Translations under genes and position numbers: made by a program
Origin: Dorea sp.
GTDB taxonomy: Bacteria > Bacillota_A > Clostridia > Lachnospirales > Lachnospiraceae
DNA length: 28,130 nucleotides
Direction: 5' to 3'
Assembly (NCBI GenBank): GCA_016295505.1
Contig: JAEDLC010000012.1
Span: forward strand, 1-28,130
Shown here: piece by piece, positions 1 through 8,303 of the stretch
Layout of the letters: each line of letters opens with the position of its first letter
How positions within the stretch are numbered: the first letter of the stretch is position 1
The notes under the pieces: generated by a model
The model's database searches: none
Told to the model about the DNA's origin: nothing
Seen by the model: the letters and a program-made list of their open reading frames with translations, nothing else

Positions 1-29
1 GAAGATTTATTCTTTGGACAAATTGACAT
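1..29 (-). CDS. rpmF: 50S ribosomal protein L32, N-terminal fragment
   Basis: Only the first nine codons and part of the tenth lie in the window; the gene runs off the left edge. They read MSICPKNKS, the usual start of L32 in clostridia. L32 is a small zinc-ribbon protein of the large ribosomal subunit, but the zinc cysteines would be outside the window. The gene starts three bases after the yceD stop codon, and its ribosome binding site AAGGAGGTG is formed by the last three sense codons of yceD (K-E-V). Translation of the two genes is therefore probably coupled. The yceD-rpmF order is widely conserved, which supports the call despite the very short fragment. Confidence 0.85.
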
Positions 30-32
30 AGG

Positions 33-560
33 TTACACCTCCTTAAAATTCTTAAATACATCGCGGATAACTGACATTCTAGGGTCGAGCCCCGTATCTT
101 CACAGTTACAGGTACCTTCGTTCAGGTTCTGACCACATACATTGCAAATACCTTTACAGTCATCGCTGCATAGAATCTTCGTCGGCCACCCTACCAATAA
201 CTCGTTGTAGATCAATTGCTCTACGTTGAAGCTATATCCGTCAATATAGTTATTCTCGTCTAATTCATCTGCCTGCTCTAAAGCATCAGGATCCACGCTT
301 ACCTCATGCTCAAACTTGAGCGGGACATAAACTTCTACATCTGTAAGACATCTGTCGCATGGTGCAACTGCCGTAATCCCGGCCTGTCCAAAGACTTTCA
401 GCTTTTTATCCCCCGCATATTCAATCCGTAATGTAAGCGGTGTCTTTTTGATAATCTCAAACTTTCCCATCTCTGACTGAAAACTTGTCATTTCAACGGG
501 AACAGACTCCTCGATCACTTTATGCTGTTCAGACAGAACGTCGGATAGGTTTAATATCAT
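33..560 (-). CDS. yceD: YceD/DUF177 family protein upstream of L32
   Basis: This 175-residue protein belongs to the DUF177 (YceD, YlbN in Bacillus) family, which almost always precedes rpmF. The family has been linked to 23S rRNA accumulation, but its biochemical role is not settled. The C-terminal third shows the family's cysteine cluster, CSDDCKGICNVCG followed by GTCNC, which probably binds zinc. A further CDRC lies in the middle of the protein. The start codon follows AGGAG by a normal distance. A full consensus promoter lies just upstream, inside the gap to ackA. The gene and rpmF form an operon with overlapping translation signals. Confidence 0.93.
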   Translation of the reverse strand: MILNLSDVLSEQHKVIEESVPVEMTSFQSEMGKFEIIKKTPLTLRIEYAGDKKLKVFGQAGITAVAPCDRCLTDVEVYVPLKFEHEVSVDPDALEQADELDENNYIDGYSFNVEQLIYNELLVGWPTKILCSDDCKGICNVCGQNLNEGTCNCEDTGLDPRMSVIRDVFKNFKEV

Positions 561-590
561 ATCTAATTACTCCTATTCACACACTAGACT

Positions 591-618
591 ATTATATCAC
601 GTATTATGATTTTGTCAA
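591..618 (-). promoter_or_regulatory. Sigma-A type promoter of yceD-rpmF
   Basis: Read on the minus strand, a perfect -35 TTGACA (613-618) and a perfect -10 TATAAT (591-596) are separated by 16 bp. The -35 begins only about ten bases after the ackA stop codon, and no terminator hairpin separates ackA from it. The ribosomal operon therefore has its own strong promoter but may also receive read-through from pta-ackA. Confidence 0.85.
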
Positions 619-628
619 CAAAAATCTT

Positions 629-1819
629 CTAAACTAATGCAACTGTTTCGCGTGCAATTGCTAATTCCTCATTTGTAGGAATTACCATTACAGTTACCTT
701 GGAATCCGGAGTAGAGATAGTAATTTCTTCTCCACGAACACCATTTGCTTCTTTGTTCAGTTCGATACCGAGATATCCAAGATATTCTACTACTTTCTCG
801 CGAACGTTTCCGGCATTCTCACCGATACCAGCTGTAAATGCGATCACATCTACACCGTTCATTGCTGCCACATAGCTTCCTACGTATTTTGCAACACGAT
901 AGCAGAATACATCCAGGGCAATTTCTGCTTCTTTGTTTCCTTCTGCCGCAGCCGCATCCAGATCACGGAAATCACTGGATAAGTTATTGGAAAGTCCATA
1001 CACACCGGATTTCTTGTTCAGCATTGTCATAAGACCTGCAATATCAAGATCCTCTTTCTTTGCAATGAACTCAAGAATTGCCGGATCAATGTCTCCGGAA
1101 CGTGTTCCCATTACCAGACCTTCCAGAGGTGTAAGACCCATGGAGGTATCTACAGATTTTCCATTCTCTACAGCACAGATGCTTGCTCCGTTTCCAAGAT
1201 GACATACAATTGTTTTCAGCTGATCATACGGTTTTCCTGCAAGCTCAGCTGCTCTCTTGGATACAAAGCTGTGGCTGGTTCCGTGGAAACCATAACGTCT
1301 TACTTTGTATTTATCATAGTATTCGTAAGGAAGTCCATACATATACGCTTTTTCAGGCATTGTCTGATGGAAAGCAGTATCAAATACAGCAACCATCGGT
1401 GTACCCGGCATTAATTCCTGGCATGCATTGATACCGATCAAGTTTGCAGGATTGTGAAGCGGTGCAAGGTCATTACACTCTTCGATTGCTTTCTTTACTT
1501 CTTCTGTGATTACAACAGACTGTGCAAACTTTTCTCCGCCATGTACGACACGGTGTCCGACTGCACCGATCTCATCCAGACTCTTAACAACGCCTGTCTC
1601 AGCATCCGTCAGCGCATCAATTACAAACTGAATTGCTTCTGTATGTGTTGGCATAGCCTTTTGGGACTTTACTTTCTCGCCGCCGGCCGGCTGATAAGTA
1701 AGACTTCCGTCAATTCCGATTCTTTCGCAGAGTCCCTTTGCAAGTACCTGCTCTGATTCTGAATTGATTAATTGAAACTTTAATGATGAACTTCCACAGT
1801 TAATTACTAATACATTCAT
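629..1819 (-). CDS. ackA: Acetate kinase
   Basis: Acetate kinase catalyses the reversible reaction acetyl phosphate + ADP to acetate + ATP in the cytoplasm, the ATP-yielding end of fermentation. The 396-residue length matches the family. Visible motifs are the phosphate-binding NCGSSSLKFQL at the N-terminus, GHRVVHGGE (residues 88-96, substrate arginine R90), D147 in VFDTAFHQ, H179 in YGFHGTSH, CHLGNGAS near 206-213 and GTRSGDIDP with R240. The C-terminal TNEE places the conserved glutamate at 384. These match the catalytic set known from acetate kinases of the ASKHA superfamily. A GGAGAGG ribosome binding site precedes the ATG. It lies 42 bp after pta with no terminator between, so the two form an operon. 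Confidence 0.98.
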   Translation of the reverse strand: MNVLVINCGSSSLKFQLINSESEQVLAKGLCERIGIDGSLTYQPAGGEKVKSQKAMPTHTEAIQFVIDALTDAETGVVKSLDEIGAVGHRVVHGGEKFAQSVVITEEVKKAIEECNDLAPLHNPANLIGINACQELMPGTPMVAVFDTAFHQTMPEKAYMYGLPYEYYDKYKVRRYGFHGTSHSFVSKRAAELAGKPYDQLKTIVCHLGNGASICAVENGKSVDTSMGLTPLEGLVMGTRSGDIDPAILEFIAKKEDLDIAGLMTMLNKKSGVYGLSNNLSSDFRDLDAAAAEGNKEAEIALDVFCYRVAKYVGSYVAAMNGVDVIAFTAGIGENAGNVREKVVEYLGYLGIELNKEANGVRGEEITISTPDSKVTVMVIPTNEELAIARETVALV

Positions 1820-1861
1820 TTTTGTTACCTCTCCATTATATGTTGTTTATGAACATGAAAC

Positions 1862-2863
1862 TTATTCTTCTGACATACACTGAACAGCTGTGATTGCTAC
1901 AACACCTTCGATATCCTTCGCACTGCATCCACGGGACAGGTCATTCACAGGGGCTGCGATACCCTGTGTTAACGGGCCGTATGCTTCTGCTTTTCCAAGT
2001 CTCTGAGCAAGTTTGTATCCGATATTTCCTGCATCCAGATCCGGGAATACCAGTACATTTGCTTTTCCTGCTACCGGGCTTCCGGGTGCCTTTGATGCTC
2101 CGACTTCCGGAACGATCGCTGCATCCAGCTGGAATTCTCCATCCAGAAGAAGTCCCTCCGGTGCATTTTCCTTAGCAATACGGGTTGCCTCTACTACTTT
2201 ATCAACGTCAGGATGTTTTGCACTTCCCTTGGTAGAATGAGACAGCATTGCTACGATTGGTTCTTTGCCTGTTAACAGTCTGAAGGAGTCTGCAGAAGAC
2301 AAAGCGATTGCTGCAAGCTTCTCCGGATCCGGATTCTGCTCCAGACCAGAATCTGCGAATACAAATGTTCCGTCAGCACCCATATCACAATCCGGTACAA
2401 CGATTACGAAGAATGCAGATACAAGCTTTGTACCCGGTTTTGTCTTCAGAATCTGCAGACATGGTCTTAATGTGTCAGCAGTAGAGTGGCATGCTCCTGA
2501 TACCATTCCGTCTGCATCTTTCATCTTAACCATCATAACACCATAATACAGATAATTAGAGAGAAGAAGTTCTCTTGCCTGCTCTTCTGTCATACCTTTT
2601 TTCTGTCTTAACTCAACAAGTTTTGCAATATATGCATCTGTCTTTTCATACGTTGCAGGATCTACGATTGTAGCACCGCTGATGTCAAAATCACCTTTGT
2701 TCTTTGCAATCTCTTCTTCACTTCCAATCAGAATCAGATTAGCAGTACCTTCTCTTAATACTGCTTCTGCAGCTTCATAAGTTCTGATATCTTCTGTCTC
2801 CGGAAGAACGATTGTCTTTTTACATGTCTTTGCTTTTGCCTTAATATCATCTATAAATCCCAT
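1862..2863 (-). CDS. pta: Phosphate acetyltransferase
   Basis: Pta converts acetyl-CoA and phosphate to acetyl phosphate and CoA, feeding acetate kinase. The 333-residue product is the short form, without the N-terminal P-loop-like domains of the E. coli enzyme. Family signatures include SGACHSTADTLRP in the middle and FPDLDAGNIGYKLAQRL followed by AYGPLTQGIAAPVNDLSRG near the C-terminus. I chose the ATG at 2863 (MGFIDDIK) because AAAGGAG lies about ten bases upstream. An in-frame ATG at 2884 would sit in front of that site and add seven atypical residues. A promoter embedded in a terminator-like hairpin lies upstream. ackA follows in the same operon. Confidence 0.97.
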   Translation of the reverse strand: MGFIDDIKAKAKTCKKTIVLPETEDIRTYEAAEAVLREGTANLILIGSEEEIAKNKGDFDISGATIVDPATYEKTDAYIAKLVELRQKKGMTEEQARELLLSNYLYYGVMMVKMKDADGMVSGACHSTADTLRPCLQILKTKPGTKLVSAFFVIVVPDCDMGADGTFVFADSGLEQNPDPEKLAAIALSSADSFRLLTGKEPIVAMLSHSTKGSAKHPDVDKVVEATRIAKENAPEGLLLDGEFQLDAAIVPEVGASKAPGSPVAGKANVLVFPDLDAGNIGYKLAQRLGKAEAYGPLTQGIAAPVNDLSRGCSAKDIEGVVAITAVQCMSEE

Positions 2864-2901
2864 GATTGATAGACTCCTTTCCATATAATCTCAGTATTTT
2901 T

Positions 2902-2930
2902 ATTATAATACAAAGAGACCTTGCAGACAA
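2902..2930 (-). promoter_or_regulatory. Probable pta-ackA promoter
   Basis: On the minus strand there is a consensus -10 TATAAT (2902-2907) and a -35 TTGTCT (2925-2930, 4 of 6 matches) with 17 bp spacing. The -35 lies in the loop and distal arm of the hairpin described for 2913-2938. The start point would fall about 30 bases before the pta ATG. The -10 is convincing; the -35 is moderate. Confidence 0.6.
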
Positions 2931-2938
2931 GGTCTCTT
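2913..2938 (-). terminator. Hairpin after mgtE, probable weak terminator
   Basis: A perfect 11-bp stem (AAGAGACCTTG, loop of four, CAAGGTCTCTT) lies between mgtE and pta. On the minus strand it is followed by a broken U-rich stretch (TTTGTATT) rather than a clean U-run, so termination may be partial. On the plus strand there is no gene to terminate. The hairpin overlaps the likely pta -35 element. Confidence 0.6.
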
Positions 2939-2977
2939 CTTGGAATCTTGTGTCTATTTTTTGATACAATTCCATGC

Positions 2978-4438
2978 TTAGAGTCGGAAAACATAACTTA
3001 CAATTGCAAAGTATACACTGATCGTACTGATATCAACCAGAGTGGAGATCAGTGGTGTTGCCATGATTGCCGGATCAAGCCCTACTTTCTTCGCGATCAG
3101 AGGAAGCGTACATCCAACTACCTTTGCAATGATAACCGTACATGCCATCGTAAGACCGATCGTAAATGCCATCGTTGCATCTCCCTGTCCCATCAATACA
3201 ATACGAATTCCATTCACCACAGACAGAATCAGACTGATACACACGGCAATTCTTACTTCTTTCCAGATGACTTTAAAAAGATCACGAAATTCAATCTCTC
3301 CGACTGCCAGTCCGCGAATCACCAGTGTTGAACTCTGAGAACCGCAGTTTCCTCCGGTACCGGTCAGCATCGGAATAAAGCCGGCAAGCTGTGGCATAAC
3401 CGCCAAAGCTGCTTCATAACTGTTCATGATCATCTGTGTAACCGTAGCCGACAACATCAGAAACAATAGCCATGGAATACGACTTTTCACGTGTTCGAAT
3501 ACCGTCGTTCCAAAGTAGGATTCTTCATTCGGAGCGACACCGGCCATGATACTGATATCTTCTGTCGTCTCTTCCTGCAATACCTGCATAGCATCATCAA
3601 CCGTGACGATTCCGACCATGCAGTTTTCATGATCAACGATTGGCAGTGCAATCAGACCGTATTTGGTAATGGTTCTTGCCACGTCTTCCTGGTCATCCGT
3701 TGTATGGGCGTACAACAGATTGGTATCCATAATCTCTTCTATCGTCTTGGATTCACCGGTCGTCAACAGTTCCTTTACATCCACCTGGCCGATCAGATGT
3801 CTTTTTTCCGTAACATAACAGGTGTAGATCGTCTCACGATTCAGACCAACCTGCCGAATCTTCAATATGGATTCGGCAACCGTCATTTCCTTACGCAGAG
3901 CGATGTAATCCACATTCATGACACTTCCGGCACTGTCTTCCGGATACTGCAGCAACTGATTAATCTGCACACGCTTCTCTTCATCCGTCACCATAAGGAG
4001 ACGGTCTACCACATTTGCAGGCATTTCTTCCAGTACGTCAACCGTATCATCCAGATACATTTCTTCCATGACCTCTTCCAACTCAGAATCAGTCAGTGCA
4101 TTGATCAGAAGTTCTCGCATATCACTGTTCATGTAGGTAAATGTCTCTGCAGCTTCCTCTTTTGCAAGAAGACGGAACACCATCACCATATGCTTCTGAT
4201 CAAATTCCTCCAGAATCTCAGCCAGATCGACCGGATACATGTTATTCTCAAGTTCTTCTTTCAGTTCCTTATACTTCCGGGAATCAAGCATGTCCATAAT
4301 ACGTTCTTCTGTCAGTTCTTCCCGTTCTTCCAGATAGTCATACTCCTCTGCTTCCGGTACGGGTTCCGTCTCCGGAACACCTTCCTCAAGGCCACGCTTT
4401 CCCAGACGCTCTTCTTTCATTTCAGTCTCTTTTTCCAT
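2978..4438 (-). CDS. mgtE: Magnesium transporter MgtE
   Basis: MgtE is a Mg2+-gated magnesium channel of the cytoplasmic membrane. The 486 residues show the family order. After an acidic, charged N-terminal extension of about 45 residues comes the MgtE N domain (roughly 50-180), then a CBS pair (about 185-310), then five transmembrane segments (from about 335 to the end). The pore-region signature TGGNCGSQSSTLVIRGLA is present. The last helix carries PLISTLVDISTI, whose aspartate corresponds to the ion-binding residue of characterised MgtE proteins. The ATG at 4438 follows AAGGGGG at a suitable distance. The gene is divergent from tmcAL. An M-box Mg2+ riboswitch would not fit in the roughly 110-bp gap, and none is evident. 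Confidence 0.96.
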   Translation of the reverse strand: MEKETEMKEERLGKRGLEEGVPETEPVPEAEEYDYLEEREELTEERIMDMLDSRKYKELKEELENNMYPVDLAEILEEFDQKHMVMVFRLLAKEEAAETFTYMNSDMRELLINALTDSELEEVMEEMYLDDTVDVLEEMPANVVDRLLMVTDEEKRVQINQLLQYPEDSAGSVMNVDYIALRKEMTVAESILKIRQVGLNRETIYTCYVTEKRHLIGQVDVKELLTTGESKTIEEIMDTNLLYAHTTDDQEDVARTITKYGLIALPIVDHENCMVGIVTVDDAMQVLQEETTEDISIMAGVAPNEESYFGTTVFEHVKSRIPWLLFLMLSATVTQMIMNSYEAALAVMPQLAGFIPMLTGTGGNCGSQSSTLVIRGLAVGEIEFRDLFKVIWKEVRIAVCISLILSVVNGIRIVLMGQGDATMAFTIGLTMACTVIIAKVVGCTLPLIAKKVGLDPAIMATPLISTLVDISTISVYFAIVSYVFRL

Positions 4439-4491
4439 AACATGTACCCCCTTTCCATTATTCTCTATAATTTTTATCTATTACCCTTTAT

Positions 4492-4520
4492 TTGCATCCA
4501 CAATCCCTCTATAGTATAAT
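4492..4520 (+). promoter_or_regulatory. Probable tmcAL promoter
   Basis: A consensus -10 TATAAT at 4515-4520 is preceded 17 bp upstream by TTGCAT (4492-4497), a weak -35 with only the TTG conserved. The start point would lie about 25 bases before the tmcAL ATG. The region is shared with the divergent mgtE gene, for which I cannot assign a convincing promoter. Confidence 0.55.
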
Positions 4521-4551
4521 CAATTTAAAAAAGATATACAAGGAGATTCTT

Positions 4552-5775
4552 ATGAAAATAGTCGGCTTAATTACGGAATATAATCCTTTTCACAACGGAC
4601 ATCTCTACCATATTGAGAAGGCACGCAGGCTGACCGGTGCCGACAGCGTAATTGCAGTCATGAGTGGTGATTATGTACAGCGGGGAACTCCCGCAATACT
4701 GTCCAAGCGACTTCGTGCTGCAATGGCCCTGCGCATGGGGGTTTCCGTTGTCATTGAACTGCCTGTTGCTTATGCTACCGGAAGTGCAGAATATTTTGCC
4801 GAAGGGGCAGTCTCTATCCTTGATCAGTTAGGCTGCATCGATTCTATCTGCTTTGGAAGCGAATGTGGTGATATTACCATGCTGGAAGAACCGGCAAGAC
4901 TACTTGCCGACGAACCGGAACATTATCAGACTGCACTGAGAGCGGCCCTTCGCAAGGGCCAGGCATATCCGAAAGCCAGACAGACAGCACTCGTACAATG
5001 TCTGGAAAATGCATCTGAACAAATACTTGAAAAACCGAACAACATTCTTGGTGTTGAATACCTGAAAGCACTGTATCGTCGAAAAAGTCCGATCAAGGCA
5101 TATACCATCACACGTAAAAGCTCCGGCTATCACGACACAGAACTGAAAGATCGCTTCAGTTCTGCTACTGCGATCCGAAAAGAGCTCTTACACGGAAGTC
5201 CGGATGAGGTCATATCACAGATCCCTGCTCAATGCAATGATCTTATGCAGGAAAATATTCTGAACAGACAGTTTCTCTGTGCCGATGATTTTTCTCTTCT
5301 GCTAAAATATGTGCTTCTGAAAGAAACTCCGGAAACTCTTTGCCGCTATCAGGATGTATCCGAAGATCTGGCAAACCGCATCTGGAAAAACCGCAATCAG
5401 TTTCAGTCATTCGAAAAGTTCTGTGAGCTTCTGAAAACCAAAGAACTGACATACAGCCGGATCAGCCGGAGTCTGCTTCACATCCTTCTGCAGATTACAA
5501 CAAATGATGTAACCACATATAAAAAAAATGGCGGCTGCCGATATGCCCATATTCTGGGCTTTCGTAACGACAGCACCGCCACTCTCACGCATATGAAAAC
5601 ACATACCTCCATTCCACTGCTGACCAGACTTGCGCAGTCCCAGGAATTGGATGACTGTGCGCTTCACATGTTAAAACAGGATATCTTTGCTTCTGATCTG
5701 TATGAAAGTGTCAGAACAGACAGATATCAGATCCCCTTCTGCAGCGAATATCAGCAACAGATTCTGCGAATCTGA
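4552..5775 (+). CDS. tmcAL: tRNA(Met) cytidine acetate ligase (TmcAL/YlbM)
   Basis: TmcAL activates acetate with ATP to acetyl-adenylate and transfers the acetyl group to the wobble cytidine (C34) of elongator tRNA-Met, giving ac4C. The 407-residue product begins MKIVGLITEYNPFHNGH, the nucleotidyltransferase HxGH-like signature of the family. It also has SGDYVQRGTPA, KSSGYHD with the following SATAIRKEL, and a C-terminal YAHILGF typical of YlbM proteins. The ATG at 4552 is chosen because AAGGAGA sits just upstream; an upstream in-frame ATG at 4492 overlaps the promoter. In Bacillus the orthologue ylbM neighbours ylbN-rpmF, and here the same set is split by mgtE and pta-ackA. Its acetate substrate is the product of the adjacent operon. 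Confidence 0.95.
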   Translation: MKIVGLITEYNPFHNGHLYHIEKARRLTGADSVIAVMSGDYVQRGTPAILSKRLRAAMALRMGVSVVIELPVAYATGSAEYFAEGAVSILDQLGCIDSICFGSECGDITMLEEPARLLADEPEHYQTALRAALRKGQAYPKARQTALVQCLENASEQILEKPNNILGVEYLKALYRRKSPIKAYTITRKSSGYHDTELKDRFSSATAIRKELLHGSPDEVISQIPAQCNDLMQENILNRQFLCADDFSLLLKYVLLKETPETLCRYQDVSEDLANRIWKNRNQFQSFEKFCELLKTKELTYSRISRSLLHILLQITTNDVTTYKKNGGCRYAHILGFRNDSTATLTHMKTHTSIPLLTRLAQSQELDDCALHMLKQDIFASDLYESVRTDRYQIPFCSEYQQQILRI

Positions 5776-5779
5776 GATT

Positions 5780-7144
5780 CTAGTTCTTAAAACTGTGTAT
5801 CGGAGCCGGAATTCTTCCCTTTCTGTTCACAAATGCGCTGCAGTCATACTCATTAACGGGTATGATCGGCGCATACCCCAGAAGGCCGCCAAATTCCGCT
5901 GTCTCTCCGACATCCTTTCCAATCACGGGTATCAGACGTACAGCTGTCGTTTTCTGGTTCACCATACCGATCGCCATCTCGTCCGCAATGATTCCGGATA
6001 TGGTAGATGCCTTTGTCTTTCCCGGAATTGCAATCATATCAAGTCCTACAGAGCACACACAGGTCATAGCCTCCAGTTTCTCTATGGTAAGTGCTCCCAG
6101 ATTCACCGCATCGATCATTCCCTGATCTTCACTGACAGGAATAAAAGCTCCACTTAGACCCCCAACATAAGAGGATGCCATAACACCGCCTTTTTTCACT
6201 TGATCATTCAGCATCGCAAGTGCAGCCGTTGTCCCCGGTGCTCCCACTCGTTCCAGGCCGATCTCCTCCAGGATCTCAGCCACACTGTCTCCGACTGCAG
6301 GTGTTGGTGCCAGTGACAGATCCACGATACCAAATGGAATCCCCAGACGTTTTGACGCTTCTCCTGCAACAAGCTGACCAACTCTCGTTACTTTAAACGC
6401 CGTCTTCTTAATAGTTTCACACAGTTCTTCAAAGCCTCTGCCCCTTACCTGTTCGATCGCATGTTTTACGACTCCCGGTCCGCTGACACCGACATTTATC
6501 ACCGCATCTCCCTCAGTCACACCCAGAAATGCCCCTGCCATAAATGGATTATCGTCCGGAGCATTGCAGAATACCACCAGCTTGGCACATCCGAGGGAAT
6601 CCTGATCCCGGGTAGCCTGTGCAGTTGCTTTGACGATCTCTCCGCATAAGCGTACCGCATCCATGTTGATACCGGTTCTTGTAGAACCTACATTGATTGA
6701 ACTGCACACCCGATCTGTACATGCCAGTGCTTCCGGAATGGAACGGATCAGATTCTCCTCACTCTTTGTCATCGCTTTGGACACCAGAGCAGAGTAGCCG
6801 CCTATAAAGTTAACGCCTACCTTTTTTGCCGCTTTATCCAGTGTCTGTGCAATTGTAACATAATCTTCCGGTTTCTTACATGCAGACCCGCCGATCAGAG
6901 AGATCGGGGTAATAGAAATTCGTTTATTGACGATCGGGATACCGAATTCTTTTTCGATCTGTTCTCCGGTAGCTACAAGGTTCTCGGCCACCGCAGTAAT
7001 TTTTTTATAGATGTTTTCATTCAATTGATTCAGATCCGAATCAATGCAGTCGAGCAGACTGATTCCAAGAGTAATCGTTCTGACATCCAGGTTCTCCTGC
7101 TCTATCATCTGATTGGTTTCATAGACTTCATATCTGTTAATCAT
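5780..7144 (-). CDS. UPF0210 (DUF711) family protein
   Basis: This protein of about 454 residues matches the UPF0210/DUF711 family, sometimes called PFL-like from its fold. Its reaction is unknown. Recognisable family stretches include RTITLGISLLDC near the N-terminus, KRISITPISLIGG, GGYSALVSKAM, SSINVGSTRTGINMDAV, GVSGPGVVKHAI and SLAPTPAVGDSVAEIL. The start is ambiguous. The ATG at 7144 has GGTG six bases upstream; a GTG three codons earlier (7153) lies closer to AAAGG. I prefer 7144. It follows the ACT-domain gene by about 30 bp, a pairing conserved across many Firmicutes, which suggests the ACT protein regulates or partners it. It converges on tmcAL with only four bases between stop codons. 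Confidence 0.9.
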   Translation of the reverse strand: MINRYEVYETNQMIEQENLDVRTITLGISLLDCIDSDLNQLNENIYKKITAVAENLVATGEQIEKEFGIPIVNKRISITPISLIGGSACKKPEDYVTIAQTLDKAAKKVGVNFIGGYSALVSKAMTKSEENLIRSIPEALACTDRVCSSINVGSTRTGINMDAVRLCGEIVKATAQATRDQDSLGCAKLVVFCNAPDDNPFMAGAFLGVTEGDAVINVGVSGPGVVKHAIEQVRGRGFEELCETIKKTAFKVTRVGQLVAGEASKRLGIPFGIVDLSLAPTPAVGDSVAEILEEIGLERVGAPGTTAALAMLNDQVKKGGVMASSYVGGLSGAFIPVSEDQGMIDAVNLGALTIEKLEAMTCVCSVGLDMIAIPGKTKASTISGIIADEMAIGMVNQKTTAVRLIPVIGKDVGETAEFGGLLGYAPIIPVNEYDCSAFVNRKGRIPAPIHSFKN

Positions 7145-7176
7145 AATGTACACCCGGCCTTTCTGGATTCATCCTG

Positions 7177-7449
7177 CTATAATCTGTGCATTTTTTCAAA
7201 GATCTCTTCTCTCTGACAGTGGATGGTGACTCCGATGGAAATCCCGAGTACTTCCAGTTCTTTTGTAACAGTAACAATTTCTTTGTTTGCATCTGTGACA
7301 TCAACGATCGCCATCATATTAAAGTAGCCGCCGACGATGGTCTGTGAGATATCAAGAATATTGATATTCGTCTCTGCAAGATAAGTACATACCTTTGCAA
7401 TAATACCTACGGTATCTTTTCCTACAACTGTAATTACGCATTTCTTCAT
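7177..7449 (-). CDS. ACT domain-containing protein (UPF0237)
   Basis: This 90-residue protein is essentially one ACT domain. MKKCVITVVGKDTVGIIAKV forms the first strand and helix, with the GxxxxG ligand-binding turn, followed by the NINILDISQTIVGGYFNMMA segment. ACT domains bind amino acids or other small ligands and often dimerise. This stand-alone subgroup (UPF0237) is related to GcvR-like regulators. No catalytic domain is attached. AGGAGG lies eight bases before the ATG. It sits 35 bp after the MBL hydrolase gene and just upstream of the UPF0210 gene, so it probably acts with that protein. The ligand cannot be read from the sequence. Confidence 0.92.
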   Translation of the reverse strand: MKKCVITVVGKDTVGIIAKVCTYLAETNINILDISQTIVGGYFNMMAIVDVTDANKEIVTVTKELEVLGISIGVTIHCQREEIFEKMHRL

Positions 7450-7484
7450 AGCATGGTCCTCCTGTCGTTGTCTGTGTTATTAAA

Positions 7485-8282
7485 TTATAGTGTAATGATA
7501 TCAGATATCTGATCTCTCTTAGCAACCATCATCGGGATATCATCTCCTCTGTAAGGATTGTCCCCGATGCTGACCTCCAGCTTTACTGTCTCATAAGCCA
7601 GTTCTTCATAATTATTCTCTTTACTGAGATGTCCGAGCACTACATATTGCAGATCATCATGCAGAATATCACACAAAAGCCTCCCTGATGATTCATTGGA
7701 AAGATGCCCCTTATCCCCCATCACTCTTCGCTTCAGAGGATAAGGATAAGGTCCTACCTCCAACATATGTATATCATGATTTGCTTCCAGCACGACTGCA
7801 TTAAGATCACGCAGATTCTGCACGATATATGGATCGTATTTTCCAAGATCTGTCGCAACAGCTACTGCCTTTTCCTCATTTTCCACTCTATACCCGGAAG
7901 GTTCATTCGCATCATGGGATATCGCAAACGGCGTAATCTCAAGTGTTCCAACGGTAAATCTTCGATCTACATCCACTTCATGAAGCAATCCTTCCGGAAG
8001 CTTTCCGAGTGATCTGCAGGCACGGATTCCTGCAATCGTACCTCTGGTCGCATAGATTGGAACCTCATACTTTCTGGAATATACTCCCAGCCCCTGAATA
8101 TGATCAATGTGTTCATGAGTGATCAGTATTCCGTCTACTTCCTCTCCCTTGATCCCAAGCGTTGTCAGACCCTGATCAATCCTCTTCTTACTGATTCCGG
8201 TATCCACCAGCAGATGGGTGTGATCATCTCCCACATAGATACAGTTTCCGCTGCTTCCACTGGCAATGCTGCATAATCTCAT
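7485..8282 (-). CDS. MBL-fold metallo-hydrolase (YycJ/WalJ-like)
   Basis: This 265-residue metallo-beta-lactamase-fold protein carries the metal-binding motif THEHIDHIQGLG (H56, H58, D60, H61). It also has ISHDANEPSGY, a downstream ATDLGKYD and a C-terminal GHLSKENN, completing the expected ligands of a two-metal hydrolase. The N-terminus CSIASGSSGNCIYV is typical of the YycJ/WalJ group. In Bacillus that gene lies beside the walRK cell-wall regulators; here it sits downstream of polA-coaE instead. Proposed roles for the group include nuclease or repair functions, but the substrate here is not known. It is separated from coaE by about 20 bp and is part of the polA operon. Confidence 0.92.
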   Translation of the reverse strand: MRLCSIASGSSGNCIYVGDDHTHLLVDTGISKKRIDQGLTTLGIKGEEVDGILITHEHIDHIQGLGVYSRKYEVPIYATRGTIAGIRACRSLGKLPEGLLHEVDVDRRFTVGTLEITPFAISHDANEPSGYRVENEEKAVAVATDLGKYDPYIVQNLRDLNAVVLEANHDIHMLEVGPYPYPLKRRVMGDKGHLSNESSGRLLCDILHDDLQYVVLGHLSKENNYEELAYETVKLEVSIGDNPYRGDDIPMMVAKRDQISDIITL

Positions 8283-8303
8283 AGTATTTGTAATCTGCCT
8301 TTC

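Noticed and set aside
3491..4519. Long plus-strand open frame (342 codons) opposite mgtE
   Set aside because: It is fully antisense to a clear MgtE, has no ribosome binding site, and its product is rich in His, Phe, Ile and Cys with no recognisable motif, as expected of a shadow frame.
4439..4551. M-box (Mg2+) riboswitch or clear promoter for mgtE
   Set aside because: The gap is too short for the roughly 160-base M-box plus a terminator, and no convincing -35/-10 pair is seen on the minus strand.
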